Origin: Blautia glucerasea
Lineage (GTDB): Bacteria; Bacillota; Clostridia; Lachnospirales; Lachnospiraceae
Reading direction: 5' to 3'
NCBI RefSeq assembly: GCF_013304385.1
Contig: NZ_JAAITU010000036.1
Location: forward strand, 1-48,191
DNA: 48,191 nucleotides
The notes below the pieces were generated by a model that worked only from the letters and a program-made list of their open reading frames with translations, was not told the origin of the DNA and made no database searches. Below, piece by piece: positions 32,045 through 41,900 of this stretch; positions within the stretch are counted from its first letter, which is position 1; every line of letters starts with the position of its first letter. Both the position numbers and the translations under genes were made by a program.

Positions 32045-32095
32045 AAAATGAGCCGCCAGAACTGTAGGGGTGATGCAGTACGGGCGGCTCATTTT
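32045..32095. terminator. Bidirectional terminator hairpin, related to the GAGCCG family
   Basis: AAAATGAGCCGCC (32045-32057) pairs with GGGCGGCTCATTTT (32082-32095), with an inner ACTG/CAGT stem. A-runs and T-runs flank both sides, so it can end both the plus-strand EcsC transcripts and the minus-strand transfer block. The arms share GAGCCGYCC/GGGCGGCTC with copies 1-3. The preceding 31912-32044 holds only a short GAGCA/TGCTC hairpin and no gene I can support. Confidence 0.8.
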
Positions 32096-32099
32096 CTAT

Positions 32100-32546
32100 C
32101 TAAACGGATGTATCCGGAAGTTCCGGCAGTTGATCGGTGAGTTCTTCATATCCGAGAATATCTCCGGCACATGGCATCGATTGCCCTGTTCCCTGCTGTG
32201 GTTTCCGGAAGTACAGCCGATACCGATGTCCCTCTAGGAGTTTGATATTCTTTTCCAGTGAGAAGGCGTATTCCTTTCCGTTATCACTGGCAAACCAATA
32301 TTGCTGGTTTTTCCCGAAGAGTGTCTGTTCCCGTTTCGTGCAGCTTACGTCCAGTGACAGATAAGCATGTGTATGGATCAGGTGGTAGAAACTGAGTGCA
32401 CGCAAGATGCTGCAGATTCCGATGAGGAGGCTCATGAGGATAAAGAGCCGGTCATGGGTGGCGATCCCGAAGATGCACCCAAAAAGTACACAGAAAAAGC
32501 CGATTGCACTGATGGCAACCAGCTTTGTGAAAAATGGTTTTGGCAT
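32100..32546 (-). CDS. Hypothetical two-TM membrane protein
   Basis: This 148-residue protein has two membrane segments (about 10-28 FFCVLFGCIFGIA and 32-50 LFILMSLLIGICSILRAL, cited in part). A soluble C-terminal domain (RYRLYFRKPQQGTG) rich in aromatic and basic residues follows. It is the last gene of the minus-strand transfer-side block, and a bidirectional terminator follows 5 bases after its stop. No family is recognised. The short N-terminal hydrophobic pair resembles small membrane proteins of conjugative elements. Confidence 0.6.
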   Translation of the reverse strand: MPKPFFTKLVAISAIGFFCVLFGCIFGIATHDRLFILMSLLIGICSILRALSFYHLIHTHAYLSLDVSCTKREQTLFGKNQQYWFASDNGKEYAFSLEKNIKLLEGHRYRLYFRKPQQGTGQSMPCAGDILGYEELTDQLPELPDTSV

Positions 32547-32559
32547 AAGGTTCCTTCCT

Positions 32560-33246
32560 TTAACATGTATGAAATGTGATTTGTTTATTCAGGTACAAAT
32601 TAGCAATAGCCTGCAGCACTGGATACTGGGTATGGTGAATCTGGACATCATCCACAAGTGTTTGGTAAGTTGTCTCCGGTTCTGTGTATAACTCATCCAT
32701 AATATCCGATTCGTTGTGGATTACTTTTTCCTGCTCCATACTTGTGACAAGCTCAGCGGTCGTGAGGGATACCTTATCAGCCAGCTTCAGAATGGTATCT
32801 TCCATCGGTGAAGAGGGTTTCTTCTTTAAATATCTGCCAAACTCTTTTGCACCAATAGTTCCTTCCAGATAAAGCTGAACGCAGCCAAAGAGCCGGATGG
32901 GAAAGGTATCCTTCAAGGGAATAATGGTCAGACTGCCGAGAAGGCGATATAAGGCATCCACCCCTGTCAGTCCAATTCCGCTTACAACCAGACCGCGTAA
33001 GGAAAGTCGGTTCAGATAGTGTTGGAAGGATAAGCCTTTCGGACCTTCTTTCTGTATCTGGCGCAGGGTATAGGCATCCTGGAGTTCATGGAGCGTCAGA
33101 ATCTGGAAGGCAAGACAGCTCCAGAGCAGCAGCTCGTCATCCGATAGTCCATATTCTTGTCCATCGTTGATTACAAGAGGAATGGATTTTCCGCCTGTCG
33201 TTTTTTGAAATTTTAAGGTTCCGACAGCAGTATAAAGTGTCAGCAT
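32560..33246 (-). CDS. Hypothetical protein
   Basis: This 228-residue soluble protein starts MLTLYTAVGTLKFQKTTGG at ATG 33246, preceded by GGGAAC; six upstream codons in frame have no support. The middle region (DELLLWSCLAFQILTLHELQ, GPKGLSFQHYLNRLSLRGL) is helical and hints at a winged-helix-like element. The C-terminus is acidic then aromatic. It lies between a membrane protein gene and the sigma-factor gene, so a regulatory partner role is possible but not shown. Confidence 0.6.
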   Translation of the reverse strand: MLTLYTAVGTLKFQKTTGGKSIPLVINDGQEYGLSDDELLLWSCLAFQILTLHELQDAYTLRQIQKEGPKGLSFQHYLNRLSLRGLVVSGIGLTGVDALYRLLGSLTIIPLKDTFPIRLFGCVQLYLEGTIGAKEFGRYLKKKPSSPMEDTILKLADKVSLTTAELVTSMEQEKVIHNESDIMDELYTEPETTYQTLVDDVQIHHTQYPVLQAIANLYLNKQITFHTC

Positions 33247-33266
33247 AAAAGTTCCCTCCTTCAAGG

Positions 33267-33857
33267 TTAAGTCAGAAGTGCATAGAGTGCATCATCCTGC
33301 TGTAATAGTTTCCGTGCTTTGCTCTGCCATGCCCGTACACGATTGGCTGGTACTTGGTAGTGTTTTGCCAAGTCAAAGCTGGTATATCCCTGCTGTTGCA
33401 GATAGAGGGCTACAATTCCCTTCTGAATAGTTGAGGACTGTCCGGTGCCAAGCTGGGTTAAATGCTCAAGAAGCAAGGTCTGGTTTGTGTCCTTTTCCGG
33501 GTGAGTTGTTTGTGTATCCTCGTAGGAAAACAAATCACGATAATGGAGATGTTCATCTTCAGATGATGCTTCGTCCAGAGAACAGAGCATGGAGCGGTCA
33601 CGGGCAATTTTCCGCCAGTAGTCAAAGATGGCATGACGGATGATAGTTTTGGCATAAGGCTGGAATGATCTTCCTTCCTCAAATCCGACAGCCGACCGGC
33701 ACAAAGCCAGATATCCAATCTGACATAATTCCTGTTGTTCTTCCTCAGTTACATAGGCAGCGGTGCGGGTCATGGAACGAATCATGATCGGAACCAGATC
33801 CATGGATTTTTCCACCAGTTGTTTTTGCTTTTTATTTAGTGGTAAGGTCATCATCAA
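33267..33857 (-). CDS. Sigma-70 family RNA polymerase sigma factor
   Basis: This 196-residue protein has sigma region 2 at about 40-95 (ELCQIGYLALCRSAVGFE, FQPYAKTIIRHAIFDYWRK). A region-4-like helix-turn-helix lies at about 150-190 (TSFDLAKHYQVPANRVRAWQ). It lacks the long N-terminal regions of primary sigma factors and looks like an element-specific alternative sigma factor. It lies downstream of the zinc-finger gene with 10 bases between. Start is one of the ATG cluster at 33849-33857. It may direct expression of parts of the element (inference). Confidence 0.8.
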   Translation of the reverse strand: MMMTLPLNKKQKQLVEKSMDLVPIMIRSMTRTAAYVTEEEQQELCQIGYLALCRSAVGFEEGRSFQPYAKTIIRHAIFDYWRKIARDRSMLCSLDEASSEDEHLHYRDLFSYEDTQTTHPEKDTNQTLLLEHLTQLGTGQSSTIQKGIVALYLQQQGYTSFDLAKHYQVPANRVRAWQSKARKLLQQDDALYALLT

Positions 33858-33867
33858 TCACCGCCTT

Positions 33868-34287
33868 TCAGCTGGCTGCCCGGAGGCGGAAGGGAATATG
33901 GTTGTTCTTTAAAACATCTGCGGATTCCCGAATGAGCTGGTCGCACATATAGTTGCTGAACTGTCCGATGTGAGCCTGCTTATCTGTCAGACAGAACTTA
34001 TCTGCCACCCAGCGATATGCTTCCGGTTTGGAAAGGATGCCCTGTTGCCAGATCTGATCGAAAATTCGATGTGCCTGAATCCGCTTTTGACGAAGCTCCC
34101 GGTTGGCGAGCGTTCCTTTTGGTATCTTGGTTCCCGGATGTACCCCGACATAGGAATTGCAGGATGGATAGTGGGAGCAGACATAAACCTGTCCGCCATG
34201 AGAATGCGTTCCATATACAAAGGATGCATCTCTTAATATTGCTGTTCCGCCGCAGTAAGGGCAGCGGATGATTTTTGGTTTCTTCAT
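33868..34287 (-). CDS. Zinc-finger-containing protein (DUF3268-like)
   Basis: This 139-residue protein starts with a CPYCGG zinc ribbon knuckle (residues 9-14) and a distal CSHYPSCNSYV, forming a four-Cys site. A basic helical part (RELRQKRIQAHRIFDQIW) and a C-terminal helical domain with an FSNYMCDQLIRESADVL segment follow. The architecture matches the DUF3268 zinc-finger family. Palindromes rich in TACGTA lie just upstream (34311-34351), so expression may be regulated. Its neighbour encodes a sigma factor. Confidence 0.75.
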   Translation of the reverse strand: MKKPKIIRCPYCGGTAILRDASFVYGTHSHGGQVYVCSHYPSCNSYVGVHPGTKIPKGTLANRELRQKRIQAHRIFDQIWQQGILSKPEAYRWVADKFCLTDKQAHIGQFSNYMCDQLIRESADVLKNNHIPFRLRAAS

Positions 34288-34310
34288 CTGTTTTCACCTC
34301 GCTTGTACAT

Positions 34311-34351
34311 ACACGATACGTAACGTGTACGTGAATAACCAGTACGTACTG
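34311..34351. promoter_or_regulatory. GTACGTAC-type palindromes upstream of the zinc-finger gene
   Basis: A near-perfect palindrome centred on TACGTA (34311-34328, ACACG-TACGTA-CGTGT arms) and a perfect 12-bp CAGTACGTACTG (34340-34351) lie in the minus-strand leader of the zinc-finger/sigma genes. GTACGTAT recurs at about 34752. They look like paired operator half-sites for a dimeric regulator. No clean -10/-35 pair was found next to them. Confidence 0.45.
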
Positions 34352-34447
34352 TATACTTATATTGTAAGTAAGCAGGTGATGAATTCCCATAGGACGCAAG
34401 CGGATACTGATCCCAGATTCGGACTAAATGGCACGAATCCCCATTTT

Positions 34448-34723
34448 TCAGATGCCGGGATAGAAAATTGCTCGGATGAGCGGGAATAAGCCGCTGTCTG
34501 TGAAACGTGGATAATTAACCGGTGTAAAGATGAACTTCTCACAGAAAATCCGTAGCAGGAATAAGCTGATCAGTACCAGACAGAGCAGGTAAGTGTTCCT
34601 GCGCCTTCTGGTCCATGGCTTTTTCGGACGGAATTTCACATACAGGACAAAAATCATGGGAATAAATATCAGGTTCGTAAAGACCTGATCGATACATTGG
34701 ATGATTGAAATTACGTTTAACAT
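34448..34723 (-). CDS. Hypothetical small membrane protein
   Basis: This 91-residue protein has two hydrophobic segments (about 13-30 VFTNLIFIPMIFVLYV and 43-60 TYLLCLVLISLFLLRIF), with a basic connecting loop (KFRPKKPWTRRRRN) that would face the cytoplasm. A GGAGGC-type site precedes ATG 34723. No family is recognised. The region 34288-34447 between this gene and the zinc-finger gene holds the palindromes and nothing else I can support. Confidence 0.55.
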   Translation of the reverse strand: MLNVISIIQCIDQVFTNLIFIPMIFVLYVKFRPKKPWTRRRRNTYLLCLVLISLFLLRIFCEKFIFTPVNYPRFTDSGLFPLIRAIFYPGI

Positions 34724-34785
34724 AGGCAGTGCCTCCTTTCTTTACATATCCTGTACGTATAAGAGCCTGAAAGTGCAACTTTTTG

Positions 34786-35157
34786 TTACCAGTCATATTG
34801 CTGGTTCTCCTGAAGCCGGAGCAGTGCCGGAATGGGACATGGCTTTAAAGGCAGCTTCTGAGCGGCCAGATAGGGCAGATAAAGCTCTGTAAAAGCAGCA
34901 ATGCTCATGCTTCCGGTACATTCGGTTGGCTCCGGTATCCGGGGAAACAAAAGCGCTGCATCTGAAAGAGGGAGGATGCAGGGGCTTCCCGTTTCATCCG
35001 GATGGAATAAAAAGCCAGAGTTCTCACAGCTTTCCTGTGCGTTACAAGTGCGGCACCAGACGTAGATACAGGAGTGCCAGTTCCCTTCACAGAGGTTCAG
35101 AAAATGACGGATGTGCTTGGCATCTGTCTTGCAGTGGGGGTGTTTCATATTCATCAC
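34786..35157 (-). CDS. Hypothetical Cys-rich protein
   Basis: This 123-residue protein begins MKHPHCKTDAKHIRHFLNLCEG and has further Cys pairs (HSCIYVWCRTCNAQESC), which suggests a zinc-binding module of about 50 residues. A Pro/Leu-rich C-terminal half (LPLKPCPIPALLRLQ) follows. It is positioned directly after the large surface protein gene (58 bases) and may be co-transcribed with it. I do not recognise a family. The start could be ATG 35157 or ATG 35148. Confidence 0.6.
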   Translation of the reverse strand: MMNMKHPHCKTDAKHIRHFLNLCEGNWHSCIYVWCRTCNAQESCENSGFLFHPDETGSPCILPLSDAALLFPRIPEPTECTGSMSIAAFTELYLPYLAAQKLPLKPCPIPALLRLQENQQYDW

Positions 35158-35215
35158 CTACTAAAGAAGCAGGCAGTTCCATGTGGGAGCTGCCTGCAGG
35201 AGTCTTCGTTATGAG

Positions 35216-38200
35216 TTACTGATGTTTCTTTTTGCGTTTGAAGTAAACGATGCCCAGGACACTTGCACCTGCAAGTGCAGCTATGGCGATTCCGGCATAC
35301 AGGAGAAGCGGCGTCTCATCGCCGGTCTTTACAGGCGGAGCTACCGGAGGCGTCTCCGGTTCTTTCGGAAGCTCCGTCATGTGTACGGTCTGACCTTCAT
35401 CCTTCAGATCCTCATGGGAAGCAATCTCATGCTCGGTTTTTCCGTCTGTATAGTAGAGCTTTTCAAAGACAACCACATCCTGTCCGGCAAGAGCAGAAGC
35501 GTCGAAGGTAAAGGTAACTTCCACAGAGCCGCCAGCTTTTTCTGCTTTAAATTCTGCCTGAGCGGTAACTGGTTTTCCGTCTTTTAACAAAGCCTCTCCG
35601 GTTTCCTTATTCATCAGGGTTCCGATGACTTTGTACTCAGATCCAGGCATCAGACCATGATAAGTGACCGTATCTACGATAGTCGCTTCCTTGGAAGCAG
35701 AGACATCCTGATCCCCGTCACTGCCGTCTTTGGCTGTGGTTTTGATTTCCGGGAAGTAGATGGTCTGGTTGGCATCTTTGATGTCCGCATGTACCGCTAC
35801 TTCGTGATCTTCAAAAGTCATTGTTTCAAATGCCACGAGCGTTTTTCCGGAAAGTGCAGAGGCATCAAAGGTAAAGGAAAGCTCTACGCTGCCGTTAGCT
35901 TCTTCCGGAGTGAAACTTGTTTCTGCAGTCACAGCTTTGCCATCCACATCGAAAGGTTTTTCGGTTTCCGCATCCATGAGTGTTCCTGTCAGCTTGTACT
36001 CTTTGCCTGGGATCAGGTTTTTGTATTCCACAAGGTCTGTAAGCGTCAGTTCTTTTTCCGGTTTTGCATAGTGTGTGCCGGAAGCAGCATCTGTTGCAGT
36101 GGTTTTGATTTCCGGGAAGTAAATAGTCTGTCCTTCATCCGCAATGTCTGTGTGTACGGCAACTTCCTTGTCTTTGTAAGCCAGGGATTCAAAGACAACT
36201 ACTGTTTTCCCTTTTAAGGAGCTGGCATCAAAGGTAAAGGTAACATCTACCGTACCAGCGGATTCTTTTGGCTTGAAGGATGCTTTTGCTGTCACCGGTT
36301 TTCCGTCTGCTTCGACTGGTTTCTTTGTTTCTTTATCTATCAGAGTTCCAGTCACTTCATATTTCTGGTTAGGAACCAGCCCCTTAAAGGAAACCGTATC
36401 CACCAGCGTGATTTCTTCCTTTGCACAGGAAATATTGGAGTTCGTGTCCGCATCTTTCGCAGTAGTCTTGATTTCCGGGAAATAGATGGTCTGGTCTTCA
36501 TCGTTGATGTCGGTATGGACTGCAAGCTGCATCTCATCCTGATATAATTCCTCGAAGACAACGGTTGTTTTTCCCTTTAAGGAAGTTGCATCAAAGGTAA
36601 AGGTTACTTTGACGGAGCCGGAGGATTTCTTTGCAGTAAATTCAGTTTCAGAAATCACCGGTTTTTCATCCACAAGGATTGGTTCCCCGGTTTTTTTATC
36701 CATTAAGGTTCCAGTCAGTTTGTATTTCTGGCCCTTTTTCAGTCCTTCGTATTCCACAACGTCTTCAATGGCCACTTCTTTTGCCGGCTGGCTCATGTGT
36801 GTACCGGTCTCGGCATCCAGAGCAGTCGTGCCGATCTCAATGGCATCATCGGTCAGAGTTCCAACCTGTATCAGAACAGAATCCTTATAAACCTTGACTT
36901 CAAAGGTTAAAAGATCCATGCCTTTGTTGGAATCACAACGCTGTTCCGCCAGAGTGTAAGTATCGTAAATGAGAGCGCCTTTGGAATCATCCGGTTTGGA
37001 GGTGCCGAACCAGATGCCGTCTTCCGAAGACTCACCCCGGTTGGTATTTGCGGTATGTTTGTTCCATTTGGAGGAAGTGCTGGCATAACCGTTGGCATCT
37101 GTCACAATCACATGGCTTTCGCCTGTTGTTTTGGAAGTGATCTTAAATGGCACATTTGCCAGACGGTTCTGGCTGCCGTCAGCAATCTTGACAAATTCCA
37201 GATCCCCGCGGATGACCTGATTGGAGATGGAATTGTCTTTTGCAGTCAGTTCCACGATTTTTCCCTGTTCTGTGATGTCAAATTCTACAGAGATCTTTCC
37301 GCTGTTCAGATAACCGGAAGGTGCAGTTGTTTCATCCACACGGTAATGTCCGAATGGGAGAGCATCTTTTGCAGTTGCAGCAGAACCGGATTTATCGGCA
37401 GTAAGTGTAAGGACAACCTGATCTTTCGTGTAGGATGTTCCGTCTACTAATACCGGATTTTCATTTAACGTAGTGATCGCAAAGACAGTACCTTCCAAAG
37501 TGGCAGAACCCTGCGGTTTTGCTTCTCCGGTCTCGCTGTCACGTTTCTGGATCTTCACTCCGCCACGGATGACAGATTCTTCTATGGTAGAAGACTGGTA
37601 TACCGAAACCATTTCCTGCTTACCGTCACCTGTAATTTTCTGTACGAAGACAGTTGGATTGAGCTGGTATCCGGCAGGGGCTTTGCTTTCCTGTACCGTT
37701 ATGGTACCGAGCGGAAGACAGACGGTCTTGCCATCACTGGTATAGTAAAAGGCATCGCCGCTTACAAAGGAATCTTTGGTAAAATGCATCTTTCCGGAAA
37801 CATCTGTTTTTAATACCCAGGTACGTGCCGGTTTCTTTCCAGCTTCCGCAGGATCACTGTCAGACTGCTCGGTATAGAACTTGACTGTAAATTCTGCGTT
37901 TGCAAGGGAAGCTGCTCCCTGTGGGGAGGCTTTCTTTGTTTCGGCATCCAGCTTTTCAAGCACCAGATTCATGGGATTATTCTGCGGAATATCTGTTACG
38001 TTTGCAGCAGAAGTCTGTTCTGCTTTTACGGTGACTTTGTGAGCTTTGGTGTCTACAATGTAGCCTTTGGAAGCAGAGAGCTCTTTTATGGTATAATCGC
38101 CTTCCTCCAGTTCGCCGGATCTGGCATACCCGTTTTCATCAGTGGTCAGTTTCTGGATGAGCTTCTCACCCTGATAGATCCCATACACAGCACCCTTTAA

Positions 38201-38848
38201 GCTGTAATTCGGATTCCCGTCCGATACGCTTCCGTTGGCAGAAGATTTTTTCAGTTCGATCCAGCCGTTTGGAACCTGATACCAGCTTCCGGCAATGGTC
38301 TGGCTGCCCTGTCCCGGAACGATGAATGCCCGGAAGCCTTCCGGCGGGTTCGGAAGTCCCTGAATGGCACTGGCTACTTCCAGTGCTTTATCAATATAGG
38401 ACTGCGGGGCGCCATGGAAAGCTCCGGTGTCAGCGGAATTACCGGCATAGATGTAAGCGACAACCAGATGTCCGATGACATAGCTGTTATCATCACTCCA
38501 GCCACTGAAATATTTATCCTTGACGACTTTATCGTAGCCGTAACCGCCGTTTAAGTAGTAGAGCGCTTTTCTGAGCGGGGAGTTCTGGCTTAAAAGGTCA
38601 TAGGAATAGGAACCAGAGGAAGGTGTTTTCTTCAGTGGTTCCACGCAGTAGGCAGTATTGCTCCCGTCAAAGCTCATGCGGGAGGTAAAATAGCTGCCGT
38701 AAGGGATATTGGCACCTGCCTTATAGCTGATGGTGCCGTCGGCTGCATGAACCGGAAAACTGCCGGAAAACAATGCGCCGACTGCGACAAGGACTGCCAG
38801 CAGCATAGCCAGCGTCCGTCTGGTATAGGATTTGTATGTCTGTAACAT
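35216..38848 (-). CDS. VaFE/Cna-B repeat surface-anchored adhesin
   Basis: This 1210-residue secreted protein has a signal peptide (about 10-35, LAMLLAVLVAVGALFSG). A thioester-like domain follows with NTAYCVE (Cys68). Several Cna-B/SpaA isopeptide-type domains (about 200-650, e.g. YTIKELSASKGYIVD) come next, then four tandem VaFE repeats of about 119 residues (about 680-1156; each with a VVFE/VAFE core and FPEIKTTA link). The C-terminus PPVKTGDETP, a hydrophobic helix and KRKKKHQ form a sortase-type signal, but with VKTGD instead of LPxTG. It sits in the transfer block right after virB4, so it probably promotes donor-recipient contact. Confidence 0.88.
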   Translation of the reverse strand: MLQTYKSYTRRTLAMLLAVLVAVGALFSGSFPVHAADGTISYKAGANIPYGSYFTSRMSFDGSNTAYCVEPLKKTPSSGSYSYDLLSQNSPLRKALYYLNGGYGYDKVVKDKYFSGWSDDNSYVIGHLVVAYIYAGNSADTGAFHGAPQSYIDKALEVASAIQGLPNPPEGFRAFIVPGQGSQTIAGSWYQVPNGWIELKKSSANGSVSDGNPNYSLKGAVYGIYQGEKLIQKLTTDENGYARSGELEEGDYTIKELSASKGYIVDTKAHKVTVKAEQTSAANVTDIPQNNPMNLVLEKLDAETKKASPQGAASLANAEFTVKFYTEQSDSDPAEAGKKPARTWVLKTDVSGKMHFTKDSFVSGDAFYYTSDGKTVCLPLGTITVQESKAPAGYQLNPTVFVQKITGDGKQEMVSVYQSSTIEESVIRGGVKIQKRDSETGEAKPQGSATLEGTVFAITTLNENPVLVDGTSYTKDQVVLTLTADKSGSAATAKDALPFGHYRVDETTAPSGYLNSGKISVEFDITEQGKIVELTAKDNSISNQVIRGDLEFVKIADGSQNRLANVPFKITSKTTGESHVIVTDANGYASTSSKWNKHTANTNRGESSEDGIWFGTSKPDDSKGALIYDTYTLAEQRCDSNKGMDLLTFEVKVYKDSVLIQVGTLTDDAIEIGTTALDAETGTHMSQPAKEVAIEDVVEYEGLKKGQKYKLTGTLMDKKTGEPILVDEKPVISETEFTAKKSSGSVKVTFTFDATSLKGKTTVVFEELYQDEMQLAVHTDINDEDQTIYFPEIKTTAKDADTNSNISCAKEEITLVDTVSFKGLVPNQKYEVTGTLIDKETKKPVEADGKPVTAKASFKPKESAGTVDVTFTFDASSLKGKTVVVFESLAYKDKEVAVHTDIADEGQTIYFPEIKTTATDAASGTHYAKPEKELTLTDLVEYKNLIPGKEYKLTGTLMDAETEKPFDVDGKAVTAETSFTPEEANGSVELSFTFDASALSGKTLVAFETMTFEDHEVAVHADIKDANQTIYFPEIKTTAKDGSDGDQDVSASKEATIVDTVTYHGLMPGSEYKVIGTLMNKETGEALLKDGKPVTAQAEFKAEKAGGSVEVTFTFDASALAGQDVVVFEKLYYTDGKTEHEIASHEDLKDEGQTVHMTELPKEPETPPVAPPVKTGDETPLLLYAGIAIAALAGASVLGIVYFKRKKKHQ
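35380..36808 (-). repeat. Four imperfect tandem repeats of about 355 bp in the adhesin gene
   Basis: The coding sequence repeats its VaFE unit four times, each unit ending in a near-identical stretch encoding TIYFPEIKTTA (e.g. around 35740, 36110, 36470; degenerate in the last copy). Repeat number could vary by recombination between copies. Confidence 0.7.
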
Positions 38849-38904
38849 AAGTCTCCTCCTTCTTGAAGTTCAAATGAAAAGGGCAGCGTCAGTGCTGCCA
38901 AAAG

Positions 38905-41900
38905 TTACACAGCCTGTTTCTTCTGTTTCGCAAGGATTTCCAGAAGCTCCTGCCGATCTGTGGTAATCAGCTCCTTTTCCAGATTGGAAGCCTTAAATTC
39001 CACAGTGATGTTATTGTTGTTGGTTGAGATCAGACCGTTGCCCCGCTGGAAATGGGTGATGTTCATTACTTCTGTTTCCGATAGATGCAGGATAGTCTTC
39101 ACCCGCTGTGCCTCTTCATCCTCCATGTTCAGGATAATCTTGGTCTTGCAGTTATTGATGATACCCTTGCCGTACTTCCCGTCATCCAGAGCAAAGAAGT
39201 CGTTTAAATCCTGTGTGGCAAAGATGCCGGCTCCGGAGTAAGCACGGATGATCTTGGCAATCTCCAGTACGAATTCCGCTGCAAGCCGGTTGCTGGATGC
39301 ACCGATGAGCTGCCAGACCTCATCGACAAAGATGGCTTTCTCTTCGGTACGGTTTTCCTTCGCTTTATCCCAGACATAATCCAGGGCAACGAACATGCCG
39401 ACCGTTAAAAGATCGCTGGAACCGGTCAGTTCGGAGATATCCAGTACCGTATATTTATTGGTCAGGTCCACATTGGTCTGCTGGTTAAAGGAAGAAGCAG
39501 AACCGTGAACCAGGCGGTTCAGGATATGAGCCAGACGTTTGGTATCCTCGCTTTCCAGCAGGACATTGTAGACATCCTCCAGAATGGGCATCTTTTTGTA
39601 CTGCTCCGGATGCTGCGGATCTGTCAGGGATTCATTTTTATGTGTAATCCCTTTTCTGGCATAGGTTTTGATTAGGGCTTCATCCAGAAGCTGCTTCTCC
39701 TCATGGGACATATCCGGGATCAGCAGACTGAAGAAGATGTGAAGCCTTTGGATCTTGCCTGCCAGTGCGGAGGCATCCAGTGTCGGTCCGTCCAGCAGTT
39801 CATTTACAGAATTGTCTACCTTCCGGATTTCCATGATGTTGATACAGTTCTTACTGGCAGGAGAGATCTGGATAAATTCTCCGCCGACATTCCTTGCAGC
39901 CCGGTAAAATTCGTGTCCCTTTAGCGGAGCGATGATGAACACCTGGATGCCTTTTCTTCGCATCCTTAGTGCCATGGTCTGCATGGTGAAGGTCTTTCCT
40001 GCTCCCGAACAGCCTAAGATACAGATGTTGCTGTTCTTGTACTGCCTGGAATCAAAGATATCCGCAATGACCAGGGAATTGTTATGCTTGTTTACCCCAA
40101 AGAGGATTCCGTTATCATCGCAGATACTGTAGCTGACGAAGGGATAGCAGCTTGCCGCCCCGGAAGTCAGTACGTTCCGCTTGGACAGCTTAAAAAGCTT
40201 CTTGTCCAGATTTGCCAGCGGCAGAGAGGATAAAAATCCCTGCTCCTGTAAAAAGTAGCAGGAGTGTAAGTTCATATCCTGCGAGATCAGGAGCTTTTTC
40301 ATTTCCTGAATCCGCCACTGCAGTTCTTCCAACGTGGAAGCAGTAATGGTGATGAGAAGATTCATGTAATAGAAATCTTCGTTGTTGGCAAGTCCCTGCT
40401 TCAGAAAATATCCGGAGCGGATGGCAGAATCCAGATCGTCATAATCAGTGTTGGTATCGGACGCATCCTTTAATTTGGAACGGTTGATACGGATCTGCTG
40501 ACCGAGACGCTGCTGAATCTTGTCCTTTGGCTGTTTCTGGAGAAAGAAATCAATATCAATCCCTTCCCCGGCATTGACAAGGAGTGACAGCCATCCGGGA
40601 GTTACCCGGTTTTTGTAGCCGTCAGACGGCACAAGCAGGTAGGAATGGTAAAGCCCATTGATCTGCACATAATGGGAGTGCTTGAAATCCACACTTTCCG
40701 GTGCGAGAAACTCGTTGATCCGGATGTGATCCAGTTCCTCCATGCGATTTTCCTTTGTATAGGCGGACAGTACAGTGCTGATCCGGTTCGAAAGCGGAAC
40801 CTCCGTACAAAGGGTACGGTTTAAAAGGGTGTAGAGAACATCCGTAGTAAATTCATCCTCATTGTCATGGGAGACCACTTCATTCCCGCACTGGTATAGA
40901 AAGGTTTTGGCGGTCTGGGAGGCTGTCTCAAGAGCAGCAAGGATTTCCCGTTCCTCTTCCTTTCGGTTTGCGTTGAATGGTTCATATTCAAAGATCAGAA
41001 AGAACCGTCTGGATACTGCTTCTCTGGAACTTAAGTTCTGGACAAACTGGATGTAGTCACGCTGCAGTTCCTGACAGTGGGGATCGGTTTCCCGCTCCAG
41101 CTCCAGCTGGGACTGCTCCAGATGCTTATTGATGTCTGCTTTTTTGGAGATCATCTTGATCTGGAGTTTGACAGGGCTGATCTTTAAGTAACTGATAAAG
41201 CTGTAGATAATGCCCTGCTGTTCCCTGGCACTTCGAAGCAGAAAGTTGATTGGTTCAATCTCCAGGATCTTCACGTACCGTCCGTCTGTGGTATAGACGA
41301 TTCCGTTTGCGATTTTTTCCACCGGAAGATAATCCTCCAAGGTCTGGTCTTTCTTTCGCTTTTTCCGGGAAACGGGTTTTGACGTGGCAGATGAGGTGTC
41401 CTCCTTGGAAACCACCTTTTTTTTCTGCTCTTTTTTTGCAGCCCGCTTTTCGGAAACTGCCCGTTTTTCTTCCTCCTTTCGTCTCCGGGCTTCCGTTTTT
41501 TTCTGTATTTTTATCTGTTTCGCCGCCTCTTTTTTCTGTCGGCTGGCTTCTTTCTGCTCCCACTTCAGATAACGGATATCTTCCTTTGCCTGTTTTTTGA
41601 TGCCCCGCTTGGTGGAGGTATCAAACTGCCGGTGTTCTTTTTTTTTACTTTTTGGCGGAGCTGGTGCGTCCGGTTCAGACTGTGGGGGAGCCGATGCCAT
41701 TACTTTGGAAGGCTCTGCCATTTTTTCTGCTTTCCGGTGTTTCTTTGTCTTTGGCTCTTTGAAACGTGGTTTCCTGCGTGGCTTTCCTTCCGGAAGACTG
41801 TCGGACCTCCAGATTACCCTGCGGTTCACTACAAAACGCAGGGCATTCATCAAAAAGGCAGTGATGCTCTCCCCGCCGATTCCAATCAGGGCTACCATTG

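Noticed and set aside
35380-36808. Repeats considered as a CRISPR or mobile repeat
   Set aside because: They are coding VaFE repeats in frame, with no spacers.
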